From NCBI GenBank assembly GCA_029884335.1, contig JAOUIA010000028.1, forward strand, positions 1-43,552: 43,552 nt of DNA. Direction: 5' to 3'. Each line of letters begins with the position of its first letter. Positions within the stretch are counted from its first letter, which is position 1. The notes under the pieces are model-generated. The model saw only the letters and a list, made by a program, of their open reading frames with translations, was not told the origin of the DNA and made no database searches. This document shows, piece after piece, positions 34,273 to 43,405 of the stretch. The DNA is from Betaproteobacteria bacterium. GTDB taxonomy: Bacteria > Pseudomonadota > Gammaproteobacteria > Burkholderiales > Casimicrobiaceae. Both the position numbers and the translations under genes were made by a program.

Positions 34273-35326
34273 CGTACCAGTCGCGCGTCGCGTTCACGAC
34301 GCGGACGACCAGCAGCATCACCGGCACTTCGATGAGGACGCCGACCACGGTCGCCAGCGCGGCGCCGGACCCGATGCCGAACAGGCTGATCGCGGCGGCG
34401 ACCGCGAGCTCGAAGAAGTTGCTCGCGCCGATGAGGGCCGACGGGCACGCCACGTCGTGGCGCTCCCCGAGCCTGCGATTGAGCCAGTAGGCGAGCGTCG
34501 CGTTGAAGAGGACCTGGACGAGGATCGGGACGGCGAGCAGCGCGATGACGAGCGGCTGGTCGAGGATCGCCGAGCCCTGGAACGCGAACAGCAGCACCAG
34601 CGTTGCCAGCAGCGCGCCGGTGGACCACGGCCCCACGCGCTGCATCGCGCGGTCGAACGCGTCGCGCCCGCGCGCGAGCAGAGCGTAGCGCAGCGCCTGC
34701 GCGATCAGCACCGGGATCACGATGTACAGGACGACCGAGATGAGGAGCGTCTCCCACGGCACGACGATGCTGGAGATGCCGAGCAGCAGGCCGACGATCG
34801 GCGCGAACGCGAACACCATGATCGTGTCGTTGAGCGCGACCTGCGAGAGCGTGAACAGCGGGTCGCCGCCCGTGAGGCGGCTCCAGACGAAGACCATCGC
34901 CGTGCACGGCGCCGCGGCGAGCAGGATCAGCCCCGCGACGTAGCCGTCGAGTTCCGCTGCAGGCAGCAGCGGCGCGAACAGCACGCGCAGGAACAGCCAG
35001 GCGAGGAAGGCCATCGAGAACGGCTTCACCAGCCAGTTGACGAACAGCGTCACGCCGATGCCGCGCAGGTGGCGGCGCACCTCGCCCAATGCTGCGAAGT
35101 CCACCTTCATCAGCATCGGGACGATCATCACCCAGATCAGCGCGCCGACCGGCAGGTTGACGTTCGCGACTTCGAGCCTCGCAACGGCGCGCGCCATTGC
35201 GGGGAACGCCTGGCCGAGCGCGATCCCTGCCGCGATGCACAGCGCGACCCACAAGGAGAGGTAGCGCTCGAAGCGGCCCAGCGGGGCGGCGGAGGCCGCG
35301 GCGACGGTTGCGGATGCGCTCGCCAT
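34250..35326 (-). CDS. acr3: ACR3-type arsenite efflux transporter
   Basis: Ten-helix arsenite:H+ antiporter of the BASS/ACR3 fold, 358 residues. Recognisable parts are RFERYLSLWVALCIAAGIALGQ, the IWVMIVPMLMKVDFAAL stretch, the essential cysteine in LILLAAAPCTAMVFVWSRLTGGD, QVALNDTIMVFAFAP, and the C-terminal GASNFFELAVAAAISLFGI. The start is ATG 35326; a frame extending further upstream runs through the promoter and is unlikely. It overlaps mobB by 14 or 23 bases. No arsR, arsC or arsH accompanies it, so control is probably by another regulator or constitutive. It gives arsenite (possibly antimonite) resistance in related organisms. Confidence 0.93.
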   Translation of the reverse strand: MASASATVAAASAAPLGRFERYLSLWVALCIAAGIALGQAFPAMARAVARLEVANVNLPVGALIWVMIVPMLMKVDFAALGEVRRHLRGIGVTLFVNWLVKPFSMAFLAWLFLRVLFAPLLPAAELDGYVAGLILLAAAPCTAMVFVWSRLTGGDPLFTLSQVALNDTIMVFAFAPIVGLLLGISSIVVPWETLLISVVLYIVIPVLIAQALRYALLARGRDAFDRAMQRVGPWSTGALLATLVLLFAFQGSAILDQPLVIALLAVPILVQVLFNATLAYWLNRRLGERHDVACPSALIGASNFFELAVAAAISLFGIGSGAALATVVGVLIEVPVMLLVVRVVNATRDWYDAGHARA

Positions 35327-35404
35327 GGGGAGCTTGAATCCTGGGGTGGACAGCGGCAGGGCTTCGCGAGCCCGTGCCAACAATTCCACATTACCAGAAA
35401 CATC

Positions 35405-35433
35405 ATTATAACCCCGGGTCCGCGGGACGTCGA
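35405..35433 (-). promoter_or_regulatory. Candidate sigma-70 promoter for acr3-mobB-HOT
   Basis: On the minus strand a perfect TATAAT (35410-35405) is preceded by TCGACG (35433-35428), four of six matches to TTGACA, with a 17-base spacer. Surrounding bases 35380-35410 are the most AT-rich in this region. It lies 78 bases before the acr3 ATG. Confidence 0.6.
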
Positions 35434-35608
35434 GACTGCAACGACGACCCATCGGGCCGACCGGCGGGCCCCGCTTCCCCGGCGCGCTCTCCGATCCGGC
35501 GGGAAAGCGATCGCGGTCGCAGGCCCGCGCCGCATGCCGATTCGGCAAGCACGATGCAGCGACGACGACCCGCACGGCCGGTCAGGGGGGGCGTGCACGC
35601 GGCGTGCC

Positions 35609-35614
35609 TATAAT
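35609..35614 (+). promoter_or_regulatory. Candidate -10 element for glgP
   Basis: A perfect TATAAT preceded by C and followed by the GC discriminator CGCGGC, 32 bases before ATG 35647. No clear -35. The 320-base region between acr3 and glgP otherwise holds only the divergent acr3 promoter and GC-rich sequence with no further feature I can name. Confidence 0.5.
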
Positions 35615-35646
35615 CGCGGCATCGCGTGGCCGGACCGCAACGCCCG

Positions 35647-38202
35647 ATGACGACGCCAGGAACCCGTTTCACGCTCGAAGTCACGCCGTCGCTGCCGCCG
35701 CGCCTCGCGCGTCTCGCGGACCTCGCCGACGACCTCTGGTACGCGTGGGACCGCCCCACCCGCAACCTCTTCGCGCGCCTCGACCTCGACCTCTGGCGCG
35801 CGGTGGGCCACTCCCCCAAGGCGCTGCTGCGCCAGGTGGACGAGCAGCGGCTCGTCGCCGCGGCCGACGACCCGGTGTTCCTCACGAACTACAGCCGCGT
35901 GCTGTCCGCCTACGACACCTACCTCGGGCAGGCGACGCGGCGCGGCAACGGCGGCGGGCTCGCCCGCGACGATCTCGTCGCGTACTTCTGCGCGGAGTTC
36001 GGCTTCCACGAGAGCCTGCCGATCTACTCGGGCGGCCTCGGCATCCTCGCCGGCGACCACTGCAAGGCGGCGAGCGACGCGCGGCTGCCGTTCGTCGGCG
36101 TCGGGCTGCTCTACCGGCAGGGCTACTTCTACCAGTCGATCGACCACGAGGGCAACCAGCACGCGACCTACCACGACTCCGAGTTCGAGTCGCTGCCGGT
36201 GCGCCCCGCGCTCGACGCGCAGGGCCGCGAAGTGCACCTCAAGGTCGAGCTGCCCGGCCGCGAGCTCGTGGTGAAGGTGTGGCGCGCGCGCGTCGGCCAC
36301 GTCGCGCTGCTGCTCCTCGACACCGACGTGCCGCCGAACAGCGAGGCCGACCGTGCGATCGCGCACCGGCTCTACGGCGGCGACCGCCGTACGCGCATCG
36401 AGCAGGAGATCGTCCTGGGCGTCGGGGGCGTGCGCGCTCTCGCGGCGCTCGGCTACGCGCCGACGGCGTGGCACATCAACGAGGGCCACGCGGCGTTCCT
36501 CGTGCTCGAGCGCGTGCGCGAGCTGGTGGGGCAGGGGCGCGACTTCGCCACGGCGCTGGAGGCCGTCGCGGTGAACACGGTGTTCACCACGCACACGGCG
36601 GTCCCGGCCGGGCACGATCACTTCGCGCAGGACATGGTGGCCGAGTACTTCGCGCACTGGTGCGCCGCCACCGGCGTCGAGGCGCCCGCGCTGCTCGCGC
36701 TCGGGCACACGCCGCAAAGCCCCGACTTCAACATGACGGCCCTCGCGATCCGCGGCTCGCGGCACCACAACGCAGTGTCGGCCATCCACGAGGGCGTCTC
36801 CGACCGCATGCTGGCCGACCTCTGGCCGCAGGTGCAGCCGCACGAGAACCCGATCGGCCACGTCACCAACGGCGTGCACGTGCTCACGTTCCTCGCCCCG
36901 GAGTGGCACGACATCTTCGACCGCTTCCTCGGCGTGGACTGGTCGCAGCGCCTGTGCGACCGCGACTACTGGACCGGCGTCGAGCGCATCCCGGACGCGA
37001 TGTTCTGGAGCATGCGCGAGTACCTCAAGGCGCAGATGCTGAAGCTCGTGCGCGAGCGCGTGACCGCGCAGCTCCTGCGCAACCGGGGCAGCGAGTCGCA
37101 CCTCGACCGCCTGTTCCGCCTCGCCGACCCGAAGAACCCGAAGGTGCTGACCATCGGGTTCGGCCGGCGGTTCGCGACCTACAAGCGCTCCACGCTGCTG
37201 TTCTCCAACCTCGACGAGCTGCGCGAGATCGCCTGCAATCCCGAGCGTCCGGTGCTGTTCATCTTCGCCGGCAAGGCGCATCCCGCCGACGAGCCCGGGC
37301 AGGACATGATCCGGCAGATCATGCGAGTTGCGAAGGACCGGAACTTCACCGGCCACCTGCTGTTCGTCGAGGGCTACGACCTGCGGCTCGCGCGGCGGCT
37401 GCTCGCCGGCGTCGACGTCTGGCTCAACAACCCGATCTACCCGCTCGAGGCCTCGGGGACGTCGGGCATGAAGGCCGCGATGAACGGCGGGCTCAACCTT
37501 TCCGTGCTCGACGGCTGGTGGGACGAGGGCTACGACGGCACCAACGGGTGGGCGATCAAGCCCGCTTCGCAGCGCGCGGATGCCGCCGCCCGCGACGCCG
37601 ACGAGGCGCGCACGCTCTACGAGATCCTGCAGGACCAGGTGGTGCCGATGTACTACGACCGCGACGGCCTCGCCTATTCGCCCCGCTGGGTGGCCATGGC
37701 GAAGCGCGCGGTGGCCACCATCCTGCCGCAGTTCAACTCGGCGCGCATGCTGAACGAGTACGTCGCCGGCTACTACGCGCCGGCGGCACGGCGCGGCCGC
37801 GAGTTCCACGCGAATGATTGCCGCGCCGCGCACGACGTCGCGCAGTGGAAGGCGCGCGTGCGCGCGGCGTGGCCGGGCGTGGCGATCGGGTACGCCGGCG
37901 AGCCGGCCACGCGCATCAGCTTCGGCCAGCGCGCGCGCTTCGAGGCCCTCGTGGCGCTGAACGGCCTCGCGCCGGAGGACCTGGCCGTGGAGCTGGTGCT
38001 GCAGCAGCGAGGCGGAGAAGAGGACGGGAACGCGCAGCGCATCCGCTTCGCCGCACAGGGCGTGGCGGAGGACGGGCGGCAGCGCTACGCGCTCGACCTC
38101 GCCCCCGAGCACTGCGGCAAGCTCGAGTGCCGCATCCGCGCGTACCCCTCGCACCCGTCGCTCACGCACCCGTTCGAGCTGGGGCTGATGCTCTGGGCAT
38201 GA
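35647..38202 (+). CDS. glgP: Alpha-glucan (glycogen) phosphorylase, GT35
   Basis: Phosphorolytic enzyme that releases glucose-1-phosphate from glycogen or maltodextrin. From ATG 35647 it has 851 residues; a GTG at 35626 would add seven. The N-terminal DUF3417 domain (about 5-115, with RLARLADLADDLWYAWDRPTRNLF) marks the subgroup found in many actinobacteria and proteobacteria rather than the E. coli GlgP type. The glucan and phosphate sites show IYSGGLGILAGDHCKAASDA, TAWHINEGHAAFL, and GHVTNGVHVLTFLAPEW. The PLP lysine is in YPLEASGTSGMKAAMNGGLN. A C-terminal tail of about 120 residues (from ARRGREFHAND) forms a small beta domain. It starts a glycogen gene region with glgA, glk, glgB and glgC. 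Confidence 0.95.
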   Translation: MTTPGTRFTLEVTPSLPPRLARLADLADDLWYAWDRPTRNLFARLDLDLWRAVGHSPKALLRQVDEQRLVAAADDPVFLTNYSRVLSAYDTYLGQATRRGNGGGLARDDLVAYFCAEFGFHESLPIYSGGLGILAGDHCKAASDARLPFVGVGLLYRQGYFYQSIDHEGNQHATYHDSEFESLPVRPALDAQGREVHLKVELPGRELVVKVWRARVGHVALLLLDTDVPPNSEADRAIAHRLYGGDRRTRIEQEIVLGVGGVRALAALGYAPTAWHINEGHAAFLVLERVRELVGQGRDFATALEAVAVNTVFTTHTAVPAGHDHFAQDMVAEYFAHWCAATGVEAPALLALGHTPQSPDFNMTALAIRGSRHHNAVSAIHEGVSDRMLADLWPQVQPHENPIGHVTNGVHVLTFLAPEWHDIFDRFLGVDWSQRLCDRDYWTGVERIPDAMFWSMREYLKAQMLKLVRERVTAQLLRNRGSESHLDRLFRLADPKNPKVLTIGFGRRFATYKRSTLLFSNLDELREIACNPERPVLFIFAGKAHPADEPGQDMIRQIMRVAKDRNFTGHLLFVEGYDLRLARRLLAGVDVWLNNPIYPLEASGTSGMKAAMNGGLNLSVLDGWWDEGYDGTNGWAIKPASQRADAAARDADEARTLYEILQDQVVPMYYDRDGLAYSPRWVAMAKRAVATILPQFNSARMLNEYVAGYYAPAARRGREFHANDCRAAHDVAQWKARVRAAWPGVAIGYAGEPATRISFGQRARFEALVALNGLAPEDLAVELVLQQRGGEEDGNAQRIRFAAQGVAEDGRQRYALDLAPEHCGKLECRIRAYPSHPSLTHPFELGLMLWA

Positions 38203-38270
38203 CCGGGACGTTGCGCCTGTCAGCCAACGGCGCTGATTGACGGACTTACGTAGCTCGACGCATTCATTCA

Positions 38271-38509
38271 ATCTCGGCGTCATTCCCGCGCAGGCGGGAA
38301 TCCAGTGTCGTCGAGAGACACTGGGTCCCCGCCCCCCGACTGCGGTCCTCGGGGGCAGGCTTCGCGGGGACGACGATGTGTCTCCAGACATGCACTCCAT
38401 CTCGGCGTCATTCCCGCGCAGGCGGGAATCCAGTGTCGTCGAGAGACACGGGGTCCCCGCCCCCCGACTGCGGTCCTCGGGGGCAGGCTTCGCGGGGACG
38501 ACGGTGTGT
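38271..38509. repeat. Two 111-bp tandem copies of a REP-like palindromic repeat between glgP and glgA
   Basis: This fills most of the 351-base gap between the convergent glgP and glgA. Copies at 38271-38381 and 38399-38509 differ at two positions and are separated by 17 bases. Each contains the hairpin ATTCCCGC-GCAG-GCGGGAAT, then CCAGTGTCG, and a nested second hairpin whose outer arms are GTCCCCGC and GCGGGGAC and whose inner arms are CCCCCGA and TCGGGGG. The first hairpin resembles the tauA-tauB repeats. Bases 38203-38270 and 38510-38553 have no recognisable feature. Confidence 0.88.
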
Positions 38510-38553
38510 TGTGCCCGTGACGGTACGTTTCGCGAGTTGCAGGTCGCGCAGCA

Positions 38554-40005
38554 CTAGGTCCGCTCCGCCAATCGCGCATAGAGCCTGGCGTACTGCCGCG
38601 CCGACGCCCGCCAGCTGAAGTCGCGCGCCATGCCGTTGCGCTGGACGCGCCGCCACGCGCGGCGGTTGTGCCACAGCTGCGCGGCCTTGCGGACGGCGTC
38701 CAGCAGCGCGGCTGCGCTCGCGGGCCGGAAGATCCACCCGGTGCCGTTGGCCAGCGTCGCGTCGTCGACGTCGGTGACCGAGTCGACGAGGCCGCCGGTG
38801 CCGTGCACGATCGGCGGCGTGCCGTAGCGCTGGCTGTACATCTGGTTCATGCCGCAGGGCTCGAAGCGCGAAGGCATCAGGAAGCAATCGGCGCTCGCCT
38901 CGAGCAGGTGCGCGAGTCCTTCGTCGAAGCCGACGAACGCGCCGACCTGCCCGGGATGCCTCGCGGCGCACTCGAGCGCGCGCGCTTCGAGCTCGCGATC
39001 GCCCGTGCCGATCAGCACCAGCTGCGCGGGCAGCGCGACCAGGGCATCCGCGATCGCCAGCACGAGGTCGATGCCCTTCTGCGGCGAGAAGCGGCTCACC
39101 AGCCCGAACAGCGGCACGTCGTCGCGCGGCACCAGGCCCACGCGCTTCGACAGCGCCATGCGGTTGCGCACCTTGCGCAGCAGCGTGGCGGGCTCGTAGT
39201 GCGCGACGATCAGGGGATCCGTGCGCGGGTCCCAGGCCTCGTCGTCGATGCCGTTGAGGATGCCGTGGAGATCCGGCGCGCGCGCGGCGAGCAGGCCCTC
39301 GAAGCCCATGCCCAGCGGCGCGGACGTGATCTCGCGCGCGTAAGTCGGGCTCACCGTGCTGATCGCGTCCGCGTAGTAGAGCCCGGCCTTCATGAACGAG
39401 AGCCGGCCGTGATACTCGACGCCGTGCATCGACCACGCCTGCGCCGGCAGCCCGACCGCGGGCATCCAGCTCGCCTCGCACAGGCCCTGGAATGCGAGGT
39501 TGTGGATCGTGAAAAGTGTGGCCGCGCGCGGCGCCGGGCCGAGCGCGAGGTAGGCTGGCGCGAGCCCCACCTGCCAGTCGTTCGCATGCACCAGGTCGCA
39601 GGTCCAGCCGTGCGGGGCGCCGTCGCGTCCGAACAGGGCCGCCACGTGCGCGAGCAGGGCGAAGCGCAGCGGATTGTCCGGCCACTCCGTGCCGCGCGCG
39701 TCCTGGTAGGGCGTGCCCGGGCGCGCGTAGAGCGAGGGGCAATCGACCGCGTACAGCGGAACGCCCGCGGGGCCCTCGCCCGCGAGCACGCGCGCCTCGG
39801 GCAGTCCTGCGCAGGGCGGCACCCTCACCGCGGCGGGGTCCGCGCCCAGCGAGTCGATCACCGCCGGATACCCGGGCAGCAGCACCCTCGCATCCACACC
39901 CTCGCGCCGCAGCGCGGAGGGCAGGGAGCCGATCACGTCCCCGAGCCCCCCGACCTTCACCAGGGGGGCGCACTCGGAGGCGGCGACGAGAACGCGAAGC
40001 GGCAT
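38554..40005 (-). CDS. glgA: Glycogen synthase (ADP-glucose type), GT5
   Basis: Elongates glycogen with ADP-glucose; 483 residues from ATG 40005 (a GTG at 40020 is an alternative). The N-terminal GT5 domain has the ADP-glucose-binding KVGGLGDVIGSLP right after MPLRVLVAASECAPL, then DLVHANDWQVGL, and TLFTIHNLAFQG. The C-terminal domain has GLVSRFSPQKGIDLVLAI, and the catalytic region SRFEPCGMNQMYSQRYGTPPIVHGTGGLVDSV, where Glu and Cys are conserved. It is divergent from glk across a 57-base gap, and convergent with glgP across a repeat-filled gap. Confidence 0.96.
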   Translation of the reverse strand: MPLRVLVAASECAPLVKVGGLGDVIGSLPSALRREGVDARVLLPGYPAVIDSLGADPAAVRVPPCAGLPEARVLAGEGPAGVPLYAVDCPSLYARPGTPYQDARGTEWPDNPLRFALLAHVAALFGRDGAPHGWTCDLVHANDWQVGLAPAYLALGPAPRAATLFTIHNLAFQGLCEASWMPAVGLPAQAWSMHGVEYHGRLSFMKAGLYYADAISTVSPTYAREITSAPLGMGFEGLLAARAPDLHGILNGIDDEAWDPRTDPLIVAHYEPATLLRKVRNRMALSKRVGLVPRDDVPLFGLVSRFSPQKGIDLVLAIADALVALPAQLVLIGTGDRELEARALECAARHPGQVGAFVGFDEGLAHLLEASADCFLMPSRFEPCGMNQMYSQRYGTPPIVHGTGGLVDSVTDVDDATLANGTGWIFRPASAAALLDAVRKAAQLWHNRRAWRRVQRNGMARDFSWRASARQYARLYARLAERT

Positions 40006-40042
40006 GGGACGCGTGCGCACGGAAGTGCCGGAGCCGGCAGGC

Positions 40043-40048
40043 TATCAT
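40043..40048 (+). promoter_or_regulatory. Candidate -10 element for glk
   Basis: TATCAT, preceded by C and followed by CCGCCG, 14 bases before ATG 40063 in the 57-base glgA-glk gap. It has five of six matches to TATAAT and the same discriminator type as other promoters here. The leader would be only about seven bases long. Confidence 0.45.
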
Positions 40049-40062
40049 CCGCCGTTCCGGCC

Positions 40063-41061
40063 ATGACCGTCGAATCGAACGTAGCGCATCGCGTGCTGGC
40101 CGGCGACATCGGCGGCACGAACGCGCGCCTGGCGATCGCGCGCGAGGTCGACGGACGCATTGTCTTCGACCTGCAGCGCGTGCTGAGGGTCCGCGACTTC
40201 GCGAGCGTGGCCGATGCGCTTGCCGAGTTCCTGAGCCACGCTCCCGCGCCACTGCCCGCGCATGCCTGCCTGGCCTGGGCGGGACCGATCGACGGTCGCA
40301 GCGCGCGGCTCACCAACGGCGCCTGGGCGGTGGACGCGGATGCGCTGGCATCGCGCTTCGACCTGCCGCACCTCGCGCTGGTCAACGACTTCCAGGCCGC
40401 CGCCGCCGGGATCGATCGCGTCGCGGCGCAGGACCTGGTCGTGCTGCAACCGGGCGTGGCCGATCCGGACGCCACGCGGCTGGTGATCGGCGCGGGCACG
40501 GGACTCGGCGTGGCGTATGCGATCCGCGGCGCGCAAGGCACGCGCATCGTGGCCGGGGAGGGCGGGCACGTCGCGTTCGCGCCGCTCGACGACGAGCAGT
40601 CCGCATTACTTGCGTATTGCCGCCGGGACCTCGAGCGTGTCACCGCCGAGCACCTGGTCTCCGGCAGCGGCATCGTGCGACTGCACGCCTTCTGCTGCGC
40701 GCGCGACGGCGTGGCGGTCCCGCCGGAGGTGGCTGCGGAGGGCGCCGTGGCGGTGGTGCGGCGCGCCGACGCCGGCGATCCTGCCGCGCAGCGCGCGCTG
40801 CGCCTCTTCTGCGCGATCCTCGGCGCCGTCGCGGGAGACCACGCGCTGTCGTGCCTCGCAACCGGCGGCGTGTTCGTGGCCGGGGGCATTGCGGCGAAGC
40901 TCGCCGGCCGCATGGCCGACGGCACGTTCCGCGCGGCTTTCAACGCGAAGGGCGCGCACGCGGCGCTCATGCGGGGAATGCCCGTGTGGCTGGTGCGCGA
41001 CGAGGCGCTGGGACTGCGCGGCGCCGCTGCCATCGCGCTGGCGGACGCCCGCCGTGCTTGA
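40063..41061 (+). CDS. glk: Glucokinase (bacterial Glk type)
   Basis: Phosphorylates glucose with ATP; 332 residues. Motifs are the ATP-phosphate loop LAGDIGGTNARLAI at the N-terminus, LAWAGPIDGR, the sugar-binding LALVNDFQAAAAGI with its catalytic aspartate, VIGAGTGLGVAY, AGEGGHVAFAPLD (the ExGH glucose contact), and GGVFVAGGIAAKL near the C-terminus. This is the E. coli Glk family, not the ROK family. The start ATG 40063 directly precedes the family N-terminus, and any upstream frame is the antisense of glgA. Position between glgA and glgB ties glucose entry to glycogen synthesis. Confidence 0.95.
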   Translation: MTVESNVAHRVLAGDIGGTNARLAIAREVDGRIVFDLQRVLRVRDFASVADALAEFLSHAPAPLPAHACLAWAGPIDGRSARLTNGAWAVDADALASRFDLPHLALVNDFQAAAAGIDRVAAQDLVVLQPGVADPDATRLVIGAGTGLGVAYAIRGAQGTRIVAGEGGHVAFAPLDDEQSALLAYCRRDLERVTAEHLVSGSGIVRLHAFCCARDGVAVPPEVAAEGAVAVVRRADAGDPAAQRALRLFCAILGAVAGDHALSCLATGGVFVAGGIAAKLAGRMADGTFRAAFNAKGAHAALMRGMPVWLVRDEALGLRGAAAIALADARRA

Positions 41062-41159
41062 GTTGCGTCAATTCGTCAGCCGCCTGGAGGGGCGAGGATG
41101 ACACGAGTGGCGTCGCGCGCCGCGGCGCGTCGCCGCGGGCCATGCGCGGCGTCAGGTCG

Positions 41160-43337
41160 TCAAGCGTGCACGAGCACCAGTCCCGCCAACGGCGGCAGGA
41201 CGAGCACGAGCGACGCCGGCTGGCGCTGCGCCGGGATCGGCTCGGCGATCACGTCGCCGCGATTGCCGGCATCGCTGCCGCCGTAGTGGCGCGAGTCCGT
41301 GTTGATGCGCTCGGCGTAGGGACCCGGCGCGGGAACCCCGAGCCGGTAGCCGGCATGCATCACCGGCATGAAGTTGAGCACCACCACGACCTCGGAGCCG
41401 TCGCGCGCGCGGCGCACGAACGAGAGCACGGAATTGGCCGCGTCGTCGGGCTCGATCCACGCGAAGCCGGCGGCGTCGAAGTCGAGCTGGTGCAGCGCCG
41501 GCGTGTCGCGGTAGAGGCGCGCGAGGTCGCGGAACAGGCGCGCGACGCCGGCGTGCGGCGCGCGGCCCGCAAGATGCCAGTCGAGCTCGTGCGCCTCGCT
41601 CCACTCCGGGCCGTGCGCGAACTCGTTGCCCATGAAGTTGAGCTTGCGGCCCGGCGCCGTCATCTGCCAGCAGAACATGAGGCGCAGGTTGGCGAACTTC
41701 TGCCAGTCGTCCCCGGGCATCTTGCCGATCAGCGAGCCCTTGCCGTGGACCACCTCGTCGTGCGAGAGCGGCAGCACGAAGTTCTCGGTGTACGCATACA
41801 GCTGGCCGAAGGTGAGCTCGCGGTGATGATGCCGGCGGTGCACCGGATCGCGCTGGAAGTAGGCGAGCGTGTCGTGCATCCAGCCCATGTTCCACTTCAT
41901 CGAGAAACCGAGCCCGCCGCCCTCGACCGGGCGCGAGACCTGCGGCCACGCCGTGGACTCCTCGGCGATGGTGACGGCGCCCGGGAACCGCTGGTGGACC
42001 ATGACGTTGAGCTCGCGCAGGAAGTCGATCGCTTCGAGGTTCTCGCGGCCTCCGAAGCGGTTCGGCAGCCACTCCCCCGCGGCGCGCGAGTAGTCGAGGT
42101 AGAGCATCGAGGCCACCGCGTCGACGCGCAGCCCGTCGAAGTGGAGCGTGTCCAGCCAGAAGTGCGCGCTCGCGAGCAGGAAGCCGCGGACCTCGGGACG
42201 GCCGTAGTTGAAGACGTGCGTGCCCCAGTCCGGATGCCGCCCGCTGCGCGGGTCGGCGTGCTCGTAGAGCGCCGTGCCGTCGAAGTGCGCGAGCGCGAAG
42301 GCGTCGCCCGGGAAGTGCCCCGGCACCCAGTCGAGGATCACGCCCAGCCCCTGCGCGTGGCAGGCATCGACGAACGCGGCGAGGTCGTCGGCGTCGCCGA
42401 AGCGCGAGGTCGGGGCGAAGTAGCCGGTGGTCTGGTAGCCCCACGACTCGTCGAGCGGGTGCTCGGTGACGGGCATCAGCTCGACGTGCGTGCAACCCAG
42501 CTCCGCGACGTAGCCCGGCAGCCGCGCCGCAAGCTCGCGCCAGTGGTAGAAGCGGCCGTCGTGATGGCGCATCCACGAGCCCGGATGCACCTCGTAGATA
42601 TTCATCGGCCGCTCGAGCCACGCCGTGCCCGAACGCCGAGCGAGCCATTCCGCGTCGGTCCAGCGGTGCGAGGGCAGCGGCGCGACGCGGGCGGCGGTGC
42701 CGGGGCGCAGCTCGAACGCGCGCCCGTAGGGGTCGGTCTTGGCGAAGACCACGCCGCTGTCGCGGTGCCGCAGCTCGAACTTGTAGAGCGCGCCCACGCC
42801 CACGCCGGGCACGAACAGCTCCCAGACGCCGCTGGCGCCGTGCACGCTCAGCGGATGCCAGCGCCCGTCCCAGCCGTTGAAGTCGCCGACGACGGAGACG
42901 CGCTCCGCGTTCGGGGCCCACACGGCGAAGCGCACGCCCGCCACGCCGTCGCGCTGCATCGGCATCGCGCCCAGCGTGCGCCACGCCTCGAGCAGGCGGC
43001 CGGCGTTGAACAGGTGCAGGTCGAACGGCGTGATCGACGGCGCGAACGCATACGGATCGTCGAACTCGCGGACGCGGCTGCCTTCCTCGACGCGCAGCCG
43101 CCCCGGCCGGCGGGGTTCGCTGCGCCCCTGCCAGCGAAACAGCGCCGTCCCCTCGATGCGCGCCATCGGCGCCCAGTCGCCGCCCACCGCGAGCCAGGCA
43201 TGCGCAACGCCGGGCAGCAAGGCGCGATAGGCCCAACCGGCGCCCTCGGCGCGCGGGCCGAGCCAGGCGTGCGGCTCGTGCGACCGGCCGGCGTTGAGGC
43301 GCGCCAACGCGTCGCTCGTCGACCCCGCTGTCGTCAC
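41160..43337 (-). CDS. glgB: 1,4-alpha-glucan branching enzyme, GH13
   Basis: Introduces alpha-1,6 branches into glycogen; 725 residues from GTG 43337. The early part has a GlgB N-terminal extension ([19 protein letters not shown]), and the CBM48 domain with [22 protein letters not shown]. In the GH13 barrel, [15 protein letters not shown], the nucleophile aspartate in [19 protein letters not shown], the acid/base glutamate in [11 protein letters not shown] and the third acid in [14 protein letters not shown] are all seen. The open frame extends upstream to 43391, but a -10 hexamer lies inside that extension, so the GTG at 43337 is preferred and the transcript may be leaderless. It is convergent with glk (98-base gap, only GC-rich sequence) and divergent from glgC. 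Confidence 0.95.
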   Translation of the reverse strand: MTTAGSTSDALARLNAGRSHEPHAWLGPRAEGAGWAYRALLPGVAHAWLAVGGDWAPMARIEGTALFRWQGRSEPRRPGRLRVEEGSRVREFDDPYAFAPSITPFDLHLFNAGRLLEAWRTLGAMPMQRDGVAGVRFAVWAPNAERVSVVGDFNGWDGRWHPLSVHGASGVWELFVPGVGVGALYKFELRHRDSGVVFAKTDPYGRAFELRPGTAARVAPLPSHRWTDAEWLARRSGTAWLERPMNIYEVHPGSWMRHHDGRFYHWRELAARLPGYVAELGCTHVELMPVTEHPLDESWGYQTTGYFAPTSRFGDADDLAAFVDACHAQGLGVILDWVPGHFPGDAFALAHFDGTALYEHADPRSGRHPDWGTHVFNYGRPEVRGFLLASAHFWLDTLHFDGLRVDAVASMLYLDYSRAAGEWLPNRFGGRENLEAIDFLRELNVMVHQRFPGAVTIAEESTAWPQVSRPVEGGGLGFSMKWNMGWMHDTLAYFQRDPVHRRHHHRELTFGQLYAYTENFVLPLSHDEVVHGKGSLIGKMPGDDWQKFANLRLMFCWQMTAPGRKLNFMGNEFAHGPEWSEAHELDWHLAGRAPHAGVARLFRDLARLYRDTPALHQLDFDAAGFAWIEPDDAANSVLSFVRRARDGSEVVVVLNFMPVMHAGYRLGVPAPGPYAERINTDSRHYGGSDAGNRGDVIAEPIPAQRQPASLVLVLPPLAGLVLVHA

Positions 43338-43343
43338 ACGGCC

Positions 43344-43349
43344 ATTATA
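43344..43349 (-). promoter_or_regulatory. Candidate -10 element for glgB, abutting the start codon
   Basis: On the minus strand a perfect TATAAT, preceded by C and followed by GGCCGT; six bases separate it from GTG 43337. Transcription starting at the usual distance would begin at or next to the GTG, giving a leaderless mRNA. It is in the 68-base gap shared with glgC. Confidence 0.5.
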
Positions 43350-43405
43350 GTCACGCCATGGTGCGATTCCGGCGGCAGTGACCCATCGCAACCGAGGACT
43401 TTCCC

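Noticed and set aside
41098-41286. Small plus-strand frame after glk with a good GGAGGGGCGAGG ribosome-binding stretch
   Set aside because: Its 62-residue product is antisense to the glgB end, low complexity and unlike any family; the ribosome-binding match is probably chance in purine-rich DNA.
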